Positions 1 through 5,805 of a stretch of DNA of 7,682 nucleotides are shown here, one piece after another. Origin of the DNA: a bacterium (GTDB taxonomy: Bacteria; Ratteibacteria; UBA8468; B48-G9; JAFGKM01). Positions within the stretch are counted from its first letter, which is position 1. Each line of letters opens with the position of its first letter. Location: positions 1-7,682 of the forward strand of contig JAGGVW010000085.1 in NCBI GenBank assembly GCA_021157805.1. The letters are read 5' to 3'. Made by a program: the position numbers and the translations under genes. The notes under the pieces were generated by a model that saw nothing but the letters and a program-made list of their open reading frames with translations, was not told the origin of the DNA and did not search any database.

Positions 1-537
1 CATAATCTTTCTCATGCCTGTATAGCATATCTTGGTTATTTAAAAGGTTATCAGTATATATGGGAATCTTTATTAGATAATGAAATTAAAGGTGTGGTTT
101 TTGATGTTCTTAAAGAAGTTAAAGAAGCACTTATAAAAAAGCATGGATTTGATGAGAAAGAAATTGATATTTATATTTCAGACCTTCTTGAGAGATTTAA
201 AAATAAACTTCTTTCAGATACTGTTTATAGAGTAGGAAGAGAACCATTGAGGAAAATTGGTCCAAATGAAAGAATAATCGGAGGGATAAACTTATGCCTT
301 TCAAATAATGTTTTTCCAGAAAATATATGTGTTGTTGCCGCTGCCTGTTTATGTTATAATTATAAGAATGATAAAGAGGCGGTCCAACTTCAAAAAATTA
401 TTGAGGAGAAAGGTGTAGAGTTTGTACTAAAAAATATTTCAAAAGTAGATAATGTAAAGATAATAAACAAAATTGTAGAATACTATAGGAGGATGAAGGA
501 TGAAAGCAGCTCTTTTAAAAAATATAGAAAATCTTGA
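1..537 (+). CDS. mtlD: Mannitol-1-phosphate 5-dehydrogenase, C-terminal part (5' end outside window)
   Basis: The reading frame is open from base 1, giving 178 visible residues. By family it is an NAD-dependent enzyme interconverting mannitol 1-phosphate and fructose 6-phosphate in the cytoplasm. The visible part matches the C-terminal helical domain of the polyol-specific long-chain dehydrogenases. The first residues, HNLSHACIAYLGYLKGY, carry the Asn-x2-His catalytic pair (Asn2, His5 of the fragment) and align with the NTGHAITAYLG region I recall from E. coli MtlD. Further matches are the RF.N..L.D.V.RVGR.PLRK block (fragment residues about 65-86) and the ...YYRRMK end. The catalytic Lys and the NAD-binding domain lie upstream of the window. 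The protein runs about 12 residues past the usual family end, and its 3' end overlaps the next gene by 38 bases. A related mannitol or altronate-type dehydrogenase is possible, but the similarity is closest to MtlD. Confidence 0.85.
   Translation, partial: HNLSHACIAYLGYLKGYQYIWESLLDNEIKGVVFDVLKEVKEALIKKHGFDEKEIDIYISDLLERFKNKLLSDTVYRVGREPLRKIGPNERIIGGINLCLSNNVFPENICVVAAACLCYNYKNDKEAVQLQKIIEEKGVEFVLKNISKVDNVKIINKIVEYYRRMKDESSSFKKYRKS
487..492 (+). promoter_or_regulatory. Shine-Dalgarno site of the zinc-dependent dehydrogenase
   Basis: A perfect AGGAGG lies seven bases before the ATG at 500, inside the mtlD reading frame. It fixes the downstream start within the upstream gene and so supports the 38-base overlap. 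An ATG at 493 is in the mtlD frame and is not used as a start. Confidence 0.75.
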
Positions 538-1540
538 AATTGTTGATATAGAAAAGCCATCCGCAGAAGAAAATGAAATTGTTATAAAAGTAATGGTATG
601 TGCTATTTGTGGAACAGATATAAAAGTTTATCACCATGGGCATAGAATGATTGTTTTTCCAAGAATTACAGGGCATGAAGTAAGCGGAATAGTGGTTGAA
701 AAGGGGAAAAATGTAAAAAAATTTAAGGAAGGAGATAGAGTAGCAATTGCTCCTGCTATTCCTTGTGGAAAATGCTGGTATTGTAGAAAAGGATACCAAA
801 CAATGTGTGATAACTTAAAGGCAATTGGATACCACTATAATGGTGGTTTTGCTGAATATATGAAAGTTCCAGAAGATGCTGTTTTTAATGGTTGTGTAAA
901 TAAAATACCTGATAATTTAAGTTTTGAAGAAGCAGCAATTGCTGAGCCACTTGCCTGTGTTATAAATGGACAGATTTTAAGCAGGATTGAAATAGGAGAT
1001 ACAGTTGTTGTTATTGGAGCAGGACCTATTGGATGTTTTCATTCAGAATTGGCTAAAGTAAATGGAGCGACAAAAGTTATACTTGGAGATATTTCTTCTG
1101 AAAGATTAAAAATGGCTGAATTTACAGGGGCTATTACTGTTGATATGAGCAAAGAGGATATTAAAAAAGTGATTGAAGAACTGACAGATGGAAGAATGGC
1201 TGATAAAGTTATAGTGGCTGCTGGCTCTGGTAAAGCACAGGAAGTGGCTGTTGAACTTGTTGCAAAAAGAGGGTCTGTGAATTTCTTTGGTGGATTGCCA
1301 AAAGAAAGTCCCTTCATAAATTTAAATAGCAATCTCCTACATTACAGGGAATTTTTTATAACAGGAACTCATGGTTCTTCTCCTCTTCATAATAAAATAG
1401 CAATATCTCTTCTTTCTGAGAAAAGAATAGATGGAAAAAGATATATAACTCATAAGTTTCCTCTTGAGAAAATTAAAGAAGGACTTAAAACAGTTGAAGA
1501 GAAAAAAGGATTGAAAGTTATTGTAGAAATGGAGGAATAA
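500..1540 (+). CDS. Zinc-dependent medium-chain alcohol/polyol dehydrogenase (sorbitol/L-iditol dehydrogenase-like)
   Basis: 346 residues, full length for the MDR/COG1063 family of NAD(P)-dependent alcohol dehydrogenases. The N-terminal GroES-like domain holds the catalytic zinc ligands Cys37 (CAICGTD), His59-Glu60 (GHE) and Glu149 (EPL). It also holds the four-Cys structural zinc lobe, Cys89, Cys92, Cys95 and Cys103. The Rossmann domain has GAGPIG at 173-178 and an acidic residue (Asp197, LGDIS) at the end of the second strand, which favours NAD over NADP. The start is set by AGGAGG at 487-492 and by the typical MKA beginning. The gene overlaps mtlD and directly abuts the E1 alpha gene. Polyol oxidation fits the upstream neighbour; 2,3-butanediol oxidation would fit an acetoin-type complex downstream. 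The sequence does not decide the substrate, which could also be threonine, inosose or a sugar-alcohol phosphate. Confidence 0.85.
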   Translation: MKAALLKNIENLEIVDIEKPSAEENEIVIKVMVCAICGTDIKVYHHGHRMIVFPRITGHEVSGIVVEKGKNVKKFKEGDRVAIAPAIPCGKCWYCRKGYQTMCDNLKAIGYHYNGGFAEYMKVPEDAVFNGCVNKIPDNLSFEEAAIAEPLACVINGQILSRIEIGDTVVVIGAGPIGCFHSELAKVNGATKVILGDISSERLKMAEFTGAITVDMSKEDIKKVIEELTDGRMADKVIVAAGSGKAQEVAVELVAKRGSVNFFGGLPKESPFINLNSNLLHYREFFITGTHGSSPLHNKIAISLLSEKRIDGKRYITHKFPLEKIKEGLKTVEEKKGLKVIVEMEE

Positions 1541-2503
1541 ATGGAAAAAGTTGATAAGCAGCTTGCGTCAAAACTTTTAAAGCAGATGATGGAAATAAGA
1601 AAGTTTGAAGATAAAGTTATGGAATTGCTTGCTAAAAACATTGCAGAAGGTGGTTCTCATCTTTATGCTGGAATGGAAGCCACAGGAGTAGGAGCAATCT
1701 CTGTTTTAAGAAAGGATGATTATATTACGAGTACACACAGAGGACATGGTCATGCAATTGCGAAAGAAGGTGATTTAAAAGCCCTTATGGCTGAAATTCT
1801 TGGAAAAAAAACCGGTGTTTGTAAAGGAAAAGGCGGTTCTCTTCATCTTGCAGACCTTTCAAAAGGGAATCTTGGAGCAAATGGAATTGTTGGTGGTGGA
1901 ATTGGTATAGCAACAGGTGCAGGTCTTTCAATTAAAATGCAGAAATTGGATAAAGTAGTTATATGCTTTTTTGGAGATGGAGCAACAAATAATGGGATAT
2001 TTTTTGAGTGTTTAAATATGGCATCTTTATGGAAACTACCTGTTATATATCTATGTGAGAATAATAAATATGGAATGAGTGTTTCTGTTGAAAGAGCATC
2101 CTCTGTTAAAGATTTAACAAAAAAAGCCCTTGCTTTTGATATGCCTTCTGAAAGTGTTGATGGACAGGATGTGCTTGCAGTTAGAGAGGTTGTTGGCAAA
2201 TGGGTTGAAAACGCAAGAAAAGGGAATGGACCTGCTTTTATCGTTTCAAACACTTACAGATATTATGGACACAGTAGAAGCGATCCAAGAATTTACAGAA
2301 CAAGAGAAGAAGAAAAATTCTGGAGAGAAAGAGACCCAATTTTAATTTTTTCCAGTAAGATGAAAAAGCAGGGGGTTCTCACAGAAGAAGAAATAAAGGA
2401 AATAGATGAATTAACGGATAAAGAAATTGAAGAAGCAACTGAATATGCAATTAACAGTCCTGCCCCTGAACCAGAAGAACTTTATACTGATTTATATGCT
2501 TGA
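1541..2503 (+). CDS. pdhA: Pyruvate/acetoin dehydrogenase E1 component, alpha subunit
   Basis: 320 residues, normal length for the alpha subunit of heterotetrameric, thiamine-diphosphate-dependent E1. With E1 beta it decarboxylates pyruvate (or cleaves acetoin) and reductively acylates the lipoyl group on E2. The THRGHGH segment (65-71) and the GKGGSLH loop (96-102) line the active site. The TPP/Mg motif runs from GDGATNNG (145-152) to ENN (173-175). The YYGHSRSDP loop near the C-terminal third is the conserved E1 alpha loop contacting the cofactor. The THRGHGHAIAKEGD and LGANGIVGGG blocks resemble acetoin dehydrogenase AcoA as much as PdhA, so the symbol is provisional. The ATG follows the previous stop with no gap; GGAGG at 1531-1535 is the ribosome site, inside the end of the preceding gene. 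Twelve bases separate it from E1 beta. Confidence 0.9.
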   Translation: MEKVDKQLASKLLKQMMEIRKFEDKVMELLAKNIAEGGSHLYAGMEATGVGAISVLRKDDYITSTHRGHGHAIAKEGDLKALMAEILGKKTGVCKGKGGSLHLADLSKGNLGANGIVGGGIGIATGAGLSIKMQKLDKVVICFFGDGATNNGIFFECLNMASLWKLPVIYLCENNKYGMSVSVERASSVKDLTKKALAFDMPSESVDGQDVLAVREVVGKWVENARKGNGPAFIVSNTYRYYGHSRSDPRIYRTREEEKFWRERDPILIFSSKMKKQGVLTEEEIKEIDELTDKEIEEATEYAINSPAPEPEELYTDLYA

Positions 2504-2512
2504 AAGGAGAGG
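2504..2512 (+). promoter_or_regulatory. Shine-Dalgarno site of E1 beta
   Basis: AAGGAGAGG sits in the short gap between the E1 alpha stop and the ATG at 2516. It supports this start and separate translation initiation of the beta subunit. Confidence 0.6.
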
Positions 2513-2515
2513 AAA

Positions 2516-3490
2516 ATGAGAGAGATAACTTACAGACAGGCGTTAAATGAAGCACTTGATGAAGAGATGCAAAGAGATGAGAAGGTTTTTATTTTCGGTG
2601 AAGATGTTGCTATTTATGGAGGAGCTTATGGAGTAACTGCGGGATTATGGAAAAAATATGGAGATGAAAGAGTTATAGATACCCCAATTTCAGAAAATGC
2701 AATTGTCGGAACTGCTCTTGGTTCTGCTCTAACAGGAATGAGACCTGTTGCTGAAATTATGTATATTGATTTTATCGGGCTTTGTATGGACCAGTTAAAC
2801 AATCAGGTTGCAAAGATAAGGTATATGTTTGGTGGAAAATGTAAGATTCCTTTAACAATAAGAACAGAAGGTGGAGCAGGAAGAACTCTTGGTGCTCATC
2901 ATTCTCAATCACTTGAGAGCTGGCTTATTCATATTCCTGGAATTAAAGTTGTTATGCCATCAACCCCTTATGATGCAAAAGGACTTTTAAAATCAGCAAT
3001 AAGAGAAGATAATCCAATTGTTTTTATTGAACACAAAATGCTTTATAATACAAAAGGGACTGTTCCAGAAGAAGAATATATATTACCTATAGGTATTGCT
3101 GATGTCAAAAAAGAAGGTAAAGATGCGACAATATTAACTTATTCACGAATGACATTATTTTCACTCCAGGCAGCAGAAGAACTTGAAAAAGAAGGAATAA
3201 GTGTTGAAGTTGTTGATTTGAGAACACTTCTTCCAATGGATGTTGAAACAATGGTTAATTCAGTAAAAAAGACAAATAGAGTTGTTATTGTGGAAGAGGA
3301 CTGTAAAACAGGTGGAACTGGAGCAGAAATTGGAATGAAAGTTGTTGAAAATGCTTTTGATTATCTTGATGCTCCAATTATAAGAGTGGCAGGTGCTGAT
3401 GTTCCAATGCCAAAAAGTAGAGTTCTTGAGGAACTTGCTATTCCTGATGTTGAAAGGATTAAGGAAGGGGTAAAGGAGGTTCTGAAATAG
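2516..3490 (+). CDS. pdhB: Pyruvate/acetoin dehydrogenase E1 component, beta subunit
   Basis: 324 residues, normal for the E1 beta subunit that forms an alpha2beta2 tetramer with the upstream product. The pyrimidine-binding transketolase domain shows GEDVAIYGG (28-36), the catalytic Glu60 in TPISENA, which activates TPP, and the conserved H128-H129 in GAHHSQSLE. The C-terminal transketolase domain has VVDLRTLLPMD and VEEDCKTGG, both typical. It ends [11 protein letters not shown]. The last 25 bases before the stop (3464-3488) recur almost exactly 461 bases downstream, at the start of the E2 gene. They also contain a strong Shine-Dalgarno sequence (3471-3479) with no start codon behind it. E2 would normally follow E1 beta directly; here a nucleotidyltransferase gene intervenes. 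PdhB versus AcoB cannot be separated from the sequence alone. Confidence 0.9.
   Translation: MREITYRQALNEALDEEMQRDEKVFIFGEDVAIYGGAYGVTAGLWKKYGDERVIDTPISENAIVGTALGSALTGMRPVAEIMYIDFIGLCMDQLNNQVAKIRYMFGGKCKIPLTIRTEGGAGRTLGAHHSQSLESWLIHIPGIKVVMPSTPYDAKGLLKSAIREDNPIVFIEHKMLYNTKGTVPEEEYILPIGIADVKKEGKDATILTYSRMTLFSLQAAEELEKEGISVEVVDLRTLLPMDVETMVNSVKKTNRVVIVEEDCKTGGTGAEIGMKVVENAFDYLDAPIIRVAGADVPMPKSRVLEELAIPDVERIKEGVKEVLK
3464..3488 (+). repeat. 25-base direct repeat, copy 1 (3' end of E1 beta)
   Basis: This segment begins GAAGGGGTAAAGGAGGTT and matches 3925-3949 at 24 of 25 positions. The only difference is C at 3482 versus T at 3943, a silent CTG/TTG leucine change. Both copies are read in the same frame as EGVKEVLK plus the first base of the stop. 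Flanking bases upstream do not match. It is the left edge of a probable insertion. Confidence 0.9.
3471..3479 (+). promoter_or_regulatory. Orphan Shine-Dalgarno sequence at the end of E1 beta
   Basis: TAAAGGAGG here is identical to the functional site before E2 at 3932-3940, but the position that would carry the E2 ATG reads ATAG. It is too far (38 bases) from the next real start at 3518. It is best explained as a relic of an ancestral E1beta-E2 overlap. Confidence 0.55.
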
Positions 3491-3500
3491 ATTTATAATG

Positions 3501-3509
3501 TAAGGAGGG
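3501..3509 (+). promoter_or_regulatory. Shine-Dalgarno site of the nucleotidyltransferase gene
   Basis: TAAGGAGGG contains a perfect AGGAGG (3503-3508) nine bases before the ATG at 3518, in a 27-base gap. It fixes the start and shows that the gene carries its own translation signal. Confidence 0.7.
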
Positions 3510-3517
3510 TAATTTTA

Positions 3518-3847
3518 ATGGTAAGTTTGAAAACATCTGAAAAAGAAGCATTGAAAGAGTTAAAGATTAAAATTGTTGAGAAGTTCTCAGGAGCTGAGAT
3601 TATTCTTTTTGGTTCTAAAGCAAGAGGTGATTATGATGAAGAATCTGATATTGATTTGTTAATACTAATTGAAAGACCAGTTAACAGGAAGATAGAAGAA
3701 GAAATTGCAGATATATCATATAATATTGAATTGAAATACGGGGTTGTTTTTGGAAAAATTATAGAAAATAAAACTTTCTGGAATTCAAAACTTGCAAAAG
3801 TTATGCCGCTACATAAAAGTATAGAAAAGGAAGGAGTAAAATTGTGA
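3518..3847 (+). CDS. MNT-type minimal nucleotidyltransferase (HEPN/MNT antitoxin-like)
   Basis: 109 residues, the usual size of stand-alone minimal nucleotidyltransferases of the pol-beta superfamily. The signature G-S-x10-D-x-D is intact: Gly32-Ser33 (LFGSKARGDY) and Asp44/Asp46 (SDIDLLIL), the metal-binding pair. Helices flank it on both sides. No obvious third acidic residue follows in the late strand (YGVVFGKII), which is not rare in this group. Proteins of this type usually precede a HEPN-domain RNase. In characterised pairs the MNT protein is the antitoxin and inactivates HEPN by adding AMP to it. Here the stop overlaps the start of the HEPN gene (GTGA at 3844-3847), the classic pair arrangement, but the HEPN gene is cut short. 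The gene has no evident link to the dehydrogenase complex it interrupts. Whether it still has a function, for example against a HEPN toxin encoded elsewhere, is unknown. Confidence 0.85.
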   Translation: MVSLKTSEKEALKELKIKIVEKFSGAEIILFGSKARGDYDEESDIDLLILIERPVNRKIEEEIADISYNIELKYGVVFGKIIENKTFWNSKLAKVMPLHKSIEKEGVKL

Positions 3848-3924
3848 GGGAAGAATTAATTGAAATTGCAAAATACCGTTTTCAAAAAGCAAAGAATGTT
3901 CTGGCAGATGCGAAAAAATATTTT

Positions 3925-3949
3925 GAAGGGGTAAAGGAGGTTTTGAAAT
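3925..3949 (+). repeat. 25-base direct repeat, copy 2 (HEPN remnant end / E2 start)
   Basis: Second copy of the E1 beta 3' end, offset by 461 bases and 24/25 identical to 3464-3488. It supplies the last eight codons of the HEPN remnant, the E2 ribosome site and the first two bases of the E2 start codon, so it has a function of its own, which may explain its preservation. Confidence 0.9.
3932..3940 (+). promoter_or_regulatory. Shine-Dalgarno site of E2
   Basis: TAAAGGAGG (perfect AGGAGG at 3935-3940) lies seven bases before the E2 ATG at 3948, inside repeat copy 2. Combined with the ATGA overlap it indicates translational coupling to the upstream frame. Confidence 0.7.
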
Positions 3950-5069
3950 GATAAAAGAGATTATAATGCCAAAACTTGGTGAAACAATGGAAGAAGGATA
4001 TCTTGTGTCCTGGAAAAAAGAAGAAGGGGAGAAAGTGAAGAAGGGAGAAGTTCTTTTTGAGGTGATGAGTGATAAAACAAATTTTGAAGTTGAATCCCCC
4101 CACTCTGGATATTTGAGAAAAAAACTTTTTCAGCCATCTGATGACCCAATACCTGTTACAACTGTAATTGCTTATATAAGTGATACTCCTGACGAACCAT
4201 TACCTGAAGAAGAAAAAGAAGTGAAGGAAGAAGTGGAAGAAAAAAGAATAAAAGCAACTCCTCTTGCAAGAAAACTTGCAAAAGAAAAAAACATTGATTT
4301 GAGAAAAGTAAAAGGAACAGGACCTGGTGGAAGAATTGAAAAAAAAGATGTTGAGAATTATATAAAAAGTTGTGAAGAAGTTGGAGTTGGAGAGGGATAT
4401 GAAGTTATAAAGTGGACTCCTATGAGAAAAGTTATAGCAAAGAGATTAACCGAAAGTAAAAGAGATATTCCTCATTATTACCTTGAAGGGGAATTTATTA
4501 TGGACCAGGTTGTTCTTTTAAAAGAAATTAAAAAGAAAGAGGGAAAGAATTTTTCCTATACTGATTTTCTAATATTTTTTGCAGGGAAAGCGATAGAGAA
4601 ATATCCAATGATTAACGCTGCAGTGGTGGAAGATGAAATAAGAGTTTATAAATCAATTGACATAGGAGTTGCTGTTGCTGTTGAAGACGGTCTTGTTGTC
4701 CCTGCAATAAAAAATGTAAATAAAAAAACAATTGAAGAAATATCGGAAGAAAGAAAAAGTATTGTTGAAAAAGCAAGAGAAGGGAAGTTAAGCAAAGAAG
4801 ATATAGAAGGAGCAAGATTTGTTATTTCAAATCTTGGTATGTATGGAGTTGATAATTTCCAGCCAATAATAAATCCTCCTGGAGTTGCTATTATGGGAGT
4901 AGGGAAAATGGAGAAAAAAGCAGTTGTTATAAATGATAAAATAGAAATAAAGACAGTTATGAATATTTCTTTCTCTTTTGACCACAGAATAATTGATGGA
5001 AGTTATGCAGGACTTTTCTACAGTTATTTTAAAAAAATAGTGGAAAATCCAGGTCTTTTAATTTTATAA
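3948..5069 (+). CDS. pdhC: 2-oxoacid dehydrogenase E2 component (dihydrolipoamide acetyltransferase)
   Basis: 373 residues. It is the core of the complex: it carries the acetyl group from E1 on a swinging lipoyl arm and transfers it to CoA. Domains in order are: one lipoyl domain (about 1-78) with the lipoylated Lys43 in the [10 protein letters not shown] turn; a short charged, Glu/Lys-rich linker (79-100); a peripheral-subunit-binding domain (102-139, [16 protein letters not shown] then GTGPGGRI); and a catalytic domain from about 155 to the end with the HxxxDG motif (His346, Asp350, DHRIIDG). A single lipoyl domain is common in bacterial PDH, acetoin and branched-chain complexes. E1 alpha and beta lie upstream, separated by the nucleotidyltransferase insertion; no E3 gene is present in the window. 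The start is set by the ribosome site at 3932-3940 and overlaps the preceding stop. AcoC-type function is an alternative. Confidence 0.9.
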   Translation: MIKEIIMPKLGETMEEGYLVSWKKEEGEKVKKGEVLFEVMSDKTNFEVESPHSGYLRKKLFQPSDDPIPVTTVIAYISDTPDEPLPEEEKEVKEEVEEKRIKATPLARKLAKEKNIDLRKVKGTGPGGRIEKKDVENYIKSCEEVGVGEGYEVIKWTPMRKVIAKRLTESKRDIPHYYLEGEFIMDQVVLLKEIKKKEGKNFSYTDFLIFFAGKAIEKYPMINAAVVEDEIRVYKSIDIGVAVAVEDGLVVPAIKNVNKKTIEEISEERKSIVEKAREGKLSKEDIEGARFVISNLGMYGVDNFQPIINPPGVAIMGVGKMEKKAVVINDKIEIKTVMNISFSFDHRIIDGSYAGLFYSYFKKIVENPGLLIL

Positions 5070-5070
5070 A

Positions 5071-5805
5071 ATGTTAAAAAGAATTAAGGAAGATATAAGA
5101 ACTGTTTTTGAAAGAGACCCAGCAGCAAGAAATATATTTGAAGTTATAACAAGTTATCCTGGCCTTCATGCTATATGGTGTCATCGAGTTGCTCATTTTT
5201 TATGGAAAAAAGGGTGTAAAACACTTGCAAGAATTATTTCTCATATTAACAGGTTTTTCACTCAGATTGAAATTCATCCAGGAGCAAAAATTGGAAGAAG
5301 GTTTTTTATTGACCATGGAGGTGGGGTTGTTATAGGAGAAACAACTGAAATTGGAGATGATGTTCTGCTTTATCAGGGTGTTGTTCTTGGTGGAACAACT
5401 CATGAAAAAAGAAAAAGACATCCCACAATTGGAAATAATGTTGTTATAGGTGCTGGTGCTATTATTCTTGGTCCGATTAGAGTTGGTGATGGTGCAAAAA
5501 TTGGGGCAGGTTCCGTTGTTATTAAAGATGTTCCATCTAATTCAACAGTAGTGGGAATACCAGGAAGGGTCGTAAAAGAGAAGAAAAAGAGAAAAATTGA
5601 CCTTGACCATGGTAAACTTCCAGACCCTGTTGCTGAAGCATTAAAGGTAGTTCTGGAAGAAATAGAGAAACTTGAAGAAAGAGTTATGAAACTTGAAAGT
5701 TTGGAAGGATTGAAATCAAAAATAGATGAATATTTTACAGTAAAAAAAGAAGAATTGAGTGAGATTTTTTCAAAAATGAAAAAAGAAAAAAATGAAAAAG
5801 ATTAA
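5071..5805 (+). CDS. cysE: Serine O-acetyltransferase
   Basis: 244 residues. It transfers acetyl from acetyl-CoA to L-serine, giving O-acetylserine, the first step of cysteine synthesis. A helical N-terminal part (about 1-65) precedes a left-handed beta helix of hexapeptide repeats (about 66-175). Catalytic residues are Asp81-His82 ([13 protein letters not shown]) and His117 (RHPTIGNNV), with the LGGTT acetyl-CoA region before it. The N-terminal domain is short, as in Bacillus-type enzymes. The C-terminus is long: after PDPVAEAL a predicted coiled coil (about 195-240, rich in Glu, Lys and Leu) ends in KNEKD, lacking the terminal Ile that E. coli CysE inserts into CysK. The start lies one base after the E2 stop, with no Shine-Dalgarno nearby, so translation probably depends on reinitiation. 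Location after an acetyl-CoA-forming complex fits its substrate need. Confidence 0.9.
   Translation: MLKRIKEDIRTVFERDPAARNIFEVITSYPGLHAIWCHRVAHFLWKKGCKTLARIISHINRFFTQIEIHPGAKIGRRFFIDHGGGVVIGETTEIGDDVLLYQGVVLGGTTHEKRKRHPTIGNNVVIGAGAIILGPIRVGDGAKIGAGSVVIKDVPSNSTVVGIPGRVVKEKKKRKIDLDHGKLPDPVAEALKVVLEEIEKLEERVMKLESLEGLKSKIDEYFTVKKEELSEIFSKMKKEKNEKD

Larger units (their letters stand above)
3489..3924 (+). other. Probable inserted segment carrying an MNT nucleotidyltransferase and a 5' HEPN fragment
   Basis: The 436 bases between the two direct repeats hold a leader with its own strong ribosome site, the complete MNT gene and the first 27 codons of a HEPN gene. Removing the segment plus one repeat copy would restore E1 beta ending [11 protein letters not shown], overlapping the E2 start as ATGA. 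No transposase, integrase or terminal inverted repeats are visible, so the mechanism is unknown. A possible extra match is ATTTATAATG (3491-3500) to GATTATAATG (3959-3968) in E2 codons 5-7, hinting that the duplication once reached into E2; this is weak. Confidence 0.6.
3844..3951 (+). pseudogene. Truncated HEPN-domain gene fused to a duplicated E1 beta tail
   Basis: A 35-codon frame starts with GTG at 3844, overlapping the nucleotidyltransferase stop by four bases. It reads MREELIEIAKYRFQKAKN then VLADAKKYF, the characteristic first helix of HEPN proteins that partner MNT enzymes. After residue 27 it switches to [12 protein letters not shown], exactly the C-terminus of E1 beta, encoded by the second direct repeat. 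A normal HEPN protein is roughly 110-140 residues, and its R-x4-6-H RNase motif lies later in the domain, so the toxin active site is missing. The TGA stop overlaps the E2 ATG (ATGA, 3948-3951), so the remnant may still be translated and couple ribosomes onto E2. The HEPN assignment rests on a short helix plus context; the fusion itself is directly visible. Confidence 0.7.

Noticed and set aside
1843..2253. A 136-codon reverse-strand open frame opposite E1 alpha
   Set aside because: It is antisense to a gene with conserved motifs throughout. Its product shows no recognisable domain and it arises from the codon bias of the sense strand.
2130..2345. A 71-codon + strand frame inside E1 alpha
   Set aside because: It is out of frame within the well-supported E1 alpha gene, with no family resemblance and no ribosome site of its own.
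3494..3499. TATAAT resembling a -10 promoter element before the nucleotidyltransferase
   Set aside because: About 17 bases upstream there is only TAAAGG, not a -35 box, and transcription would start within the ribosome site. Such hexamers are expected by chance in this AT-rich DNA.
3464..3949. The 25-base repeat as chance convergence of two ribosome sites
   Set aside because: The match reaches well beyond AGGAGG on both sides, is 24/25, keeps the reading frame and encodes eight identical residues, so coincidence is very unlikely.
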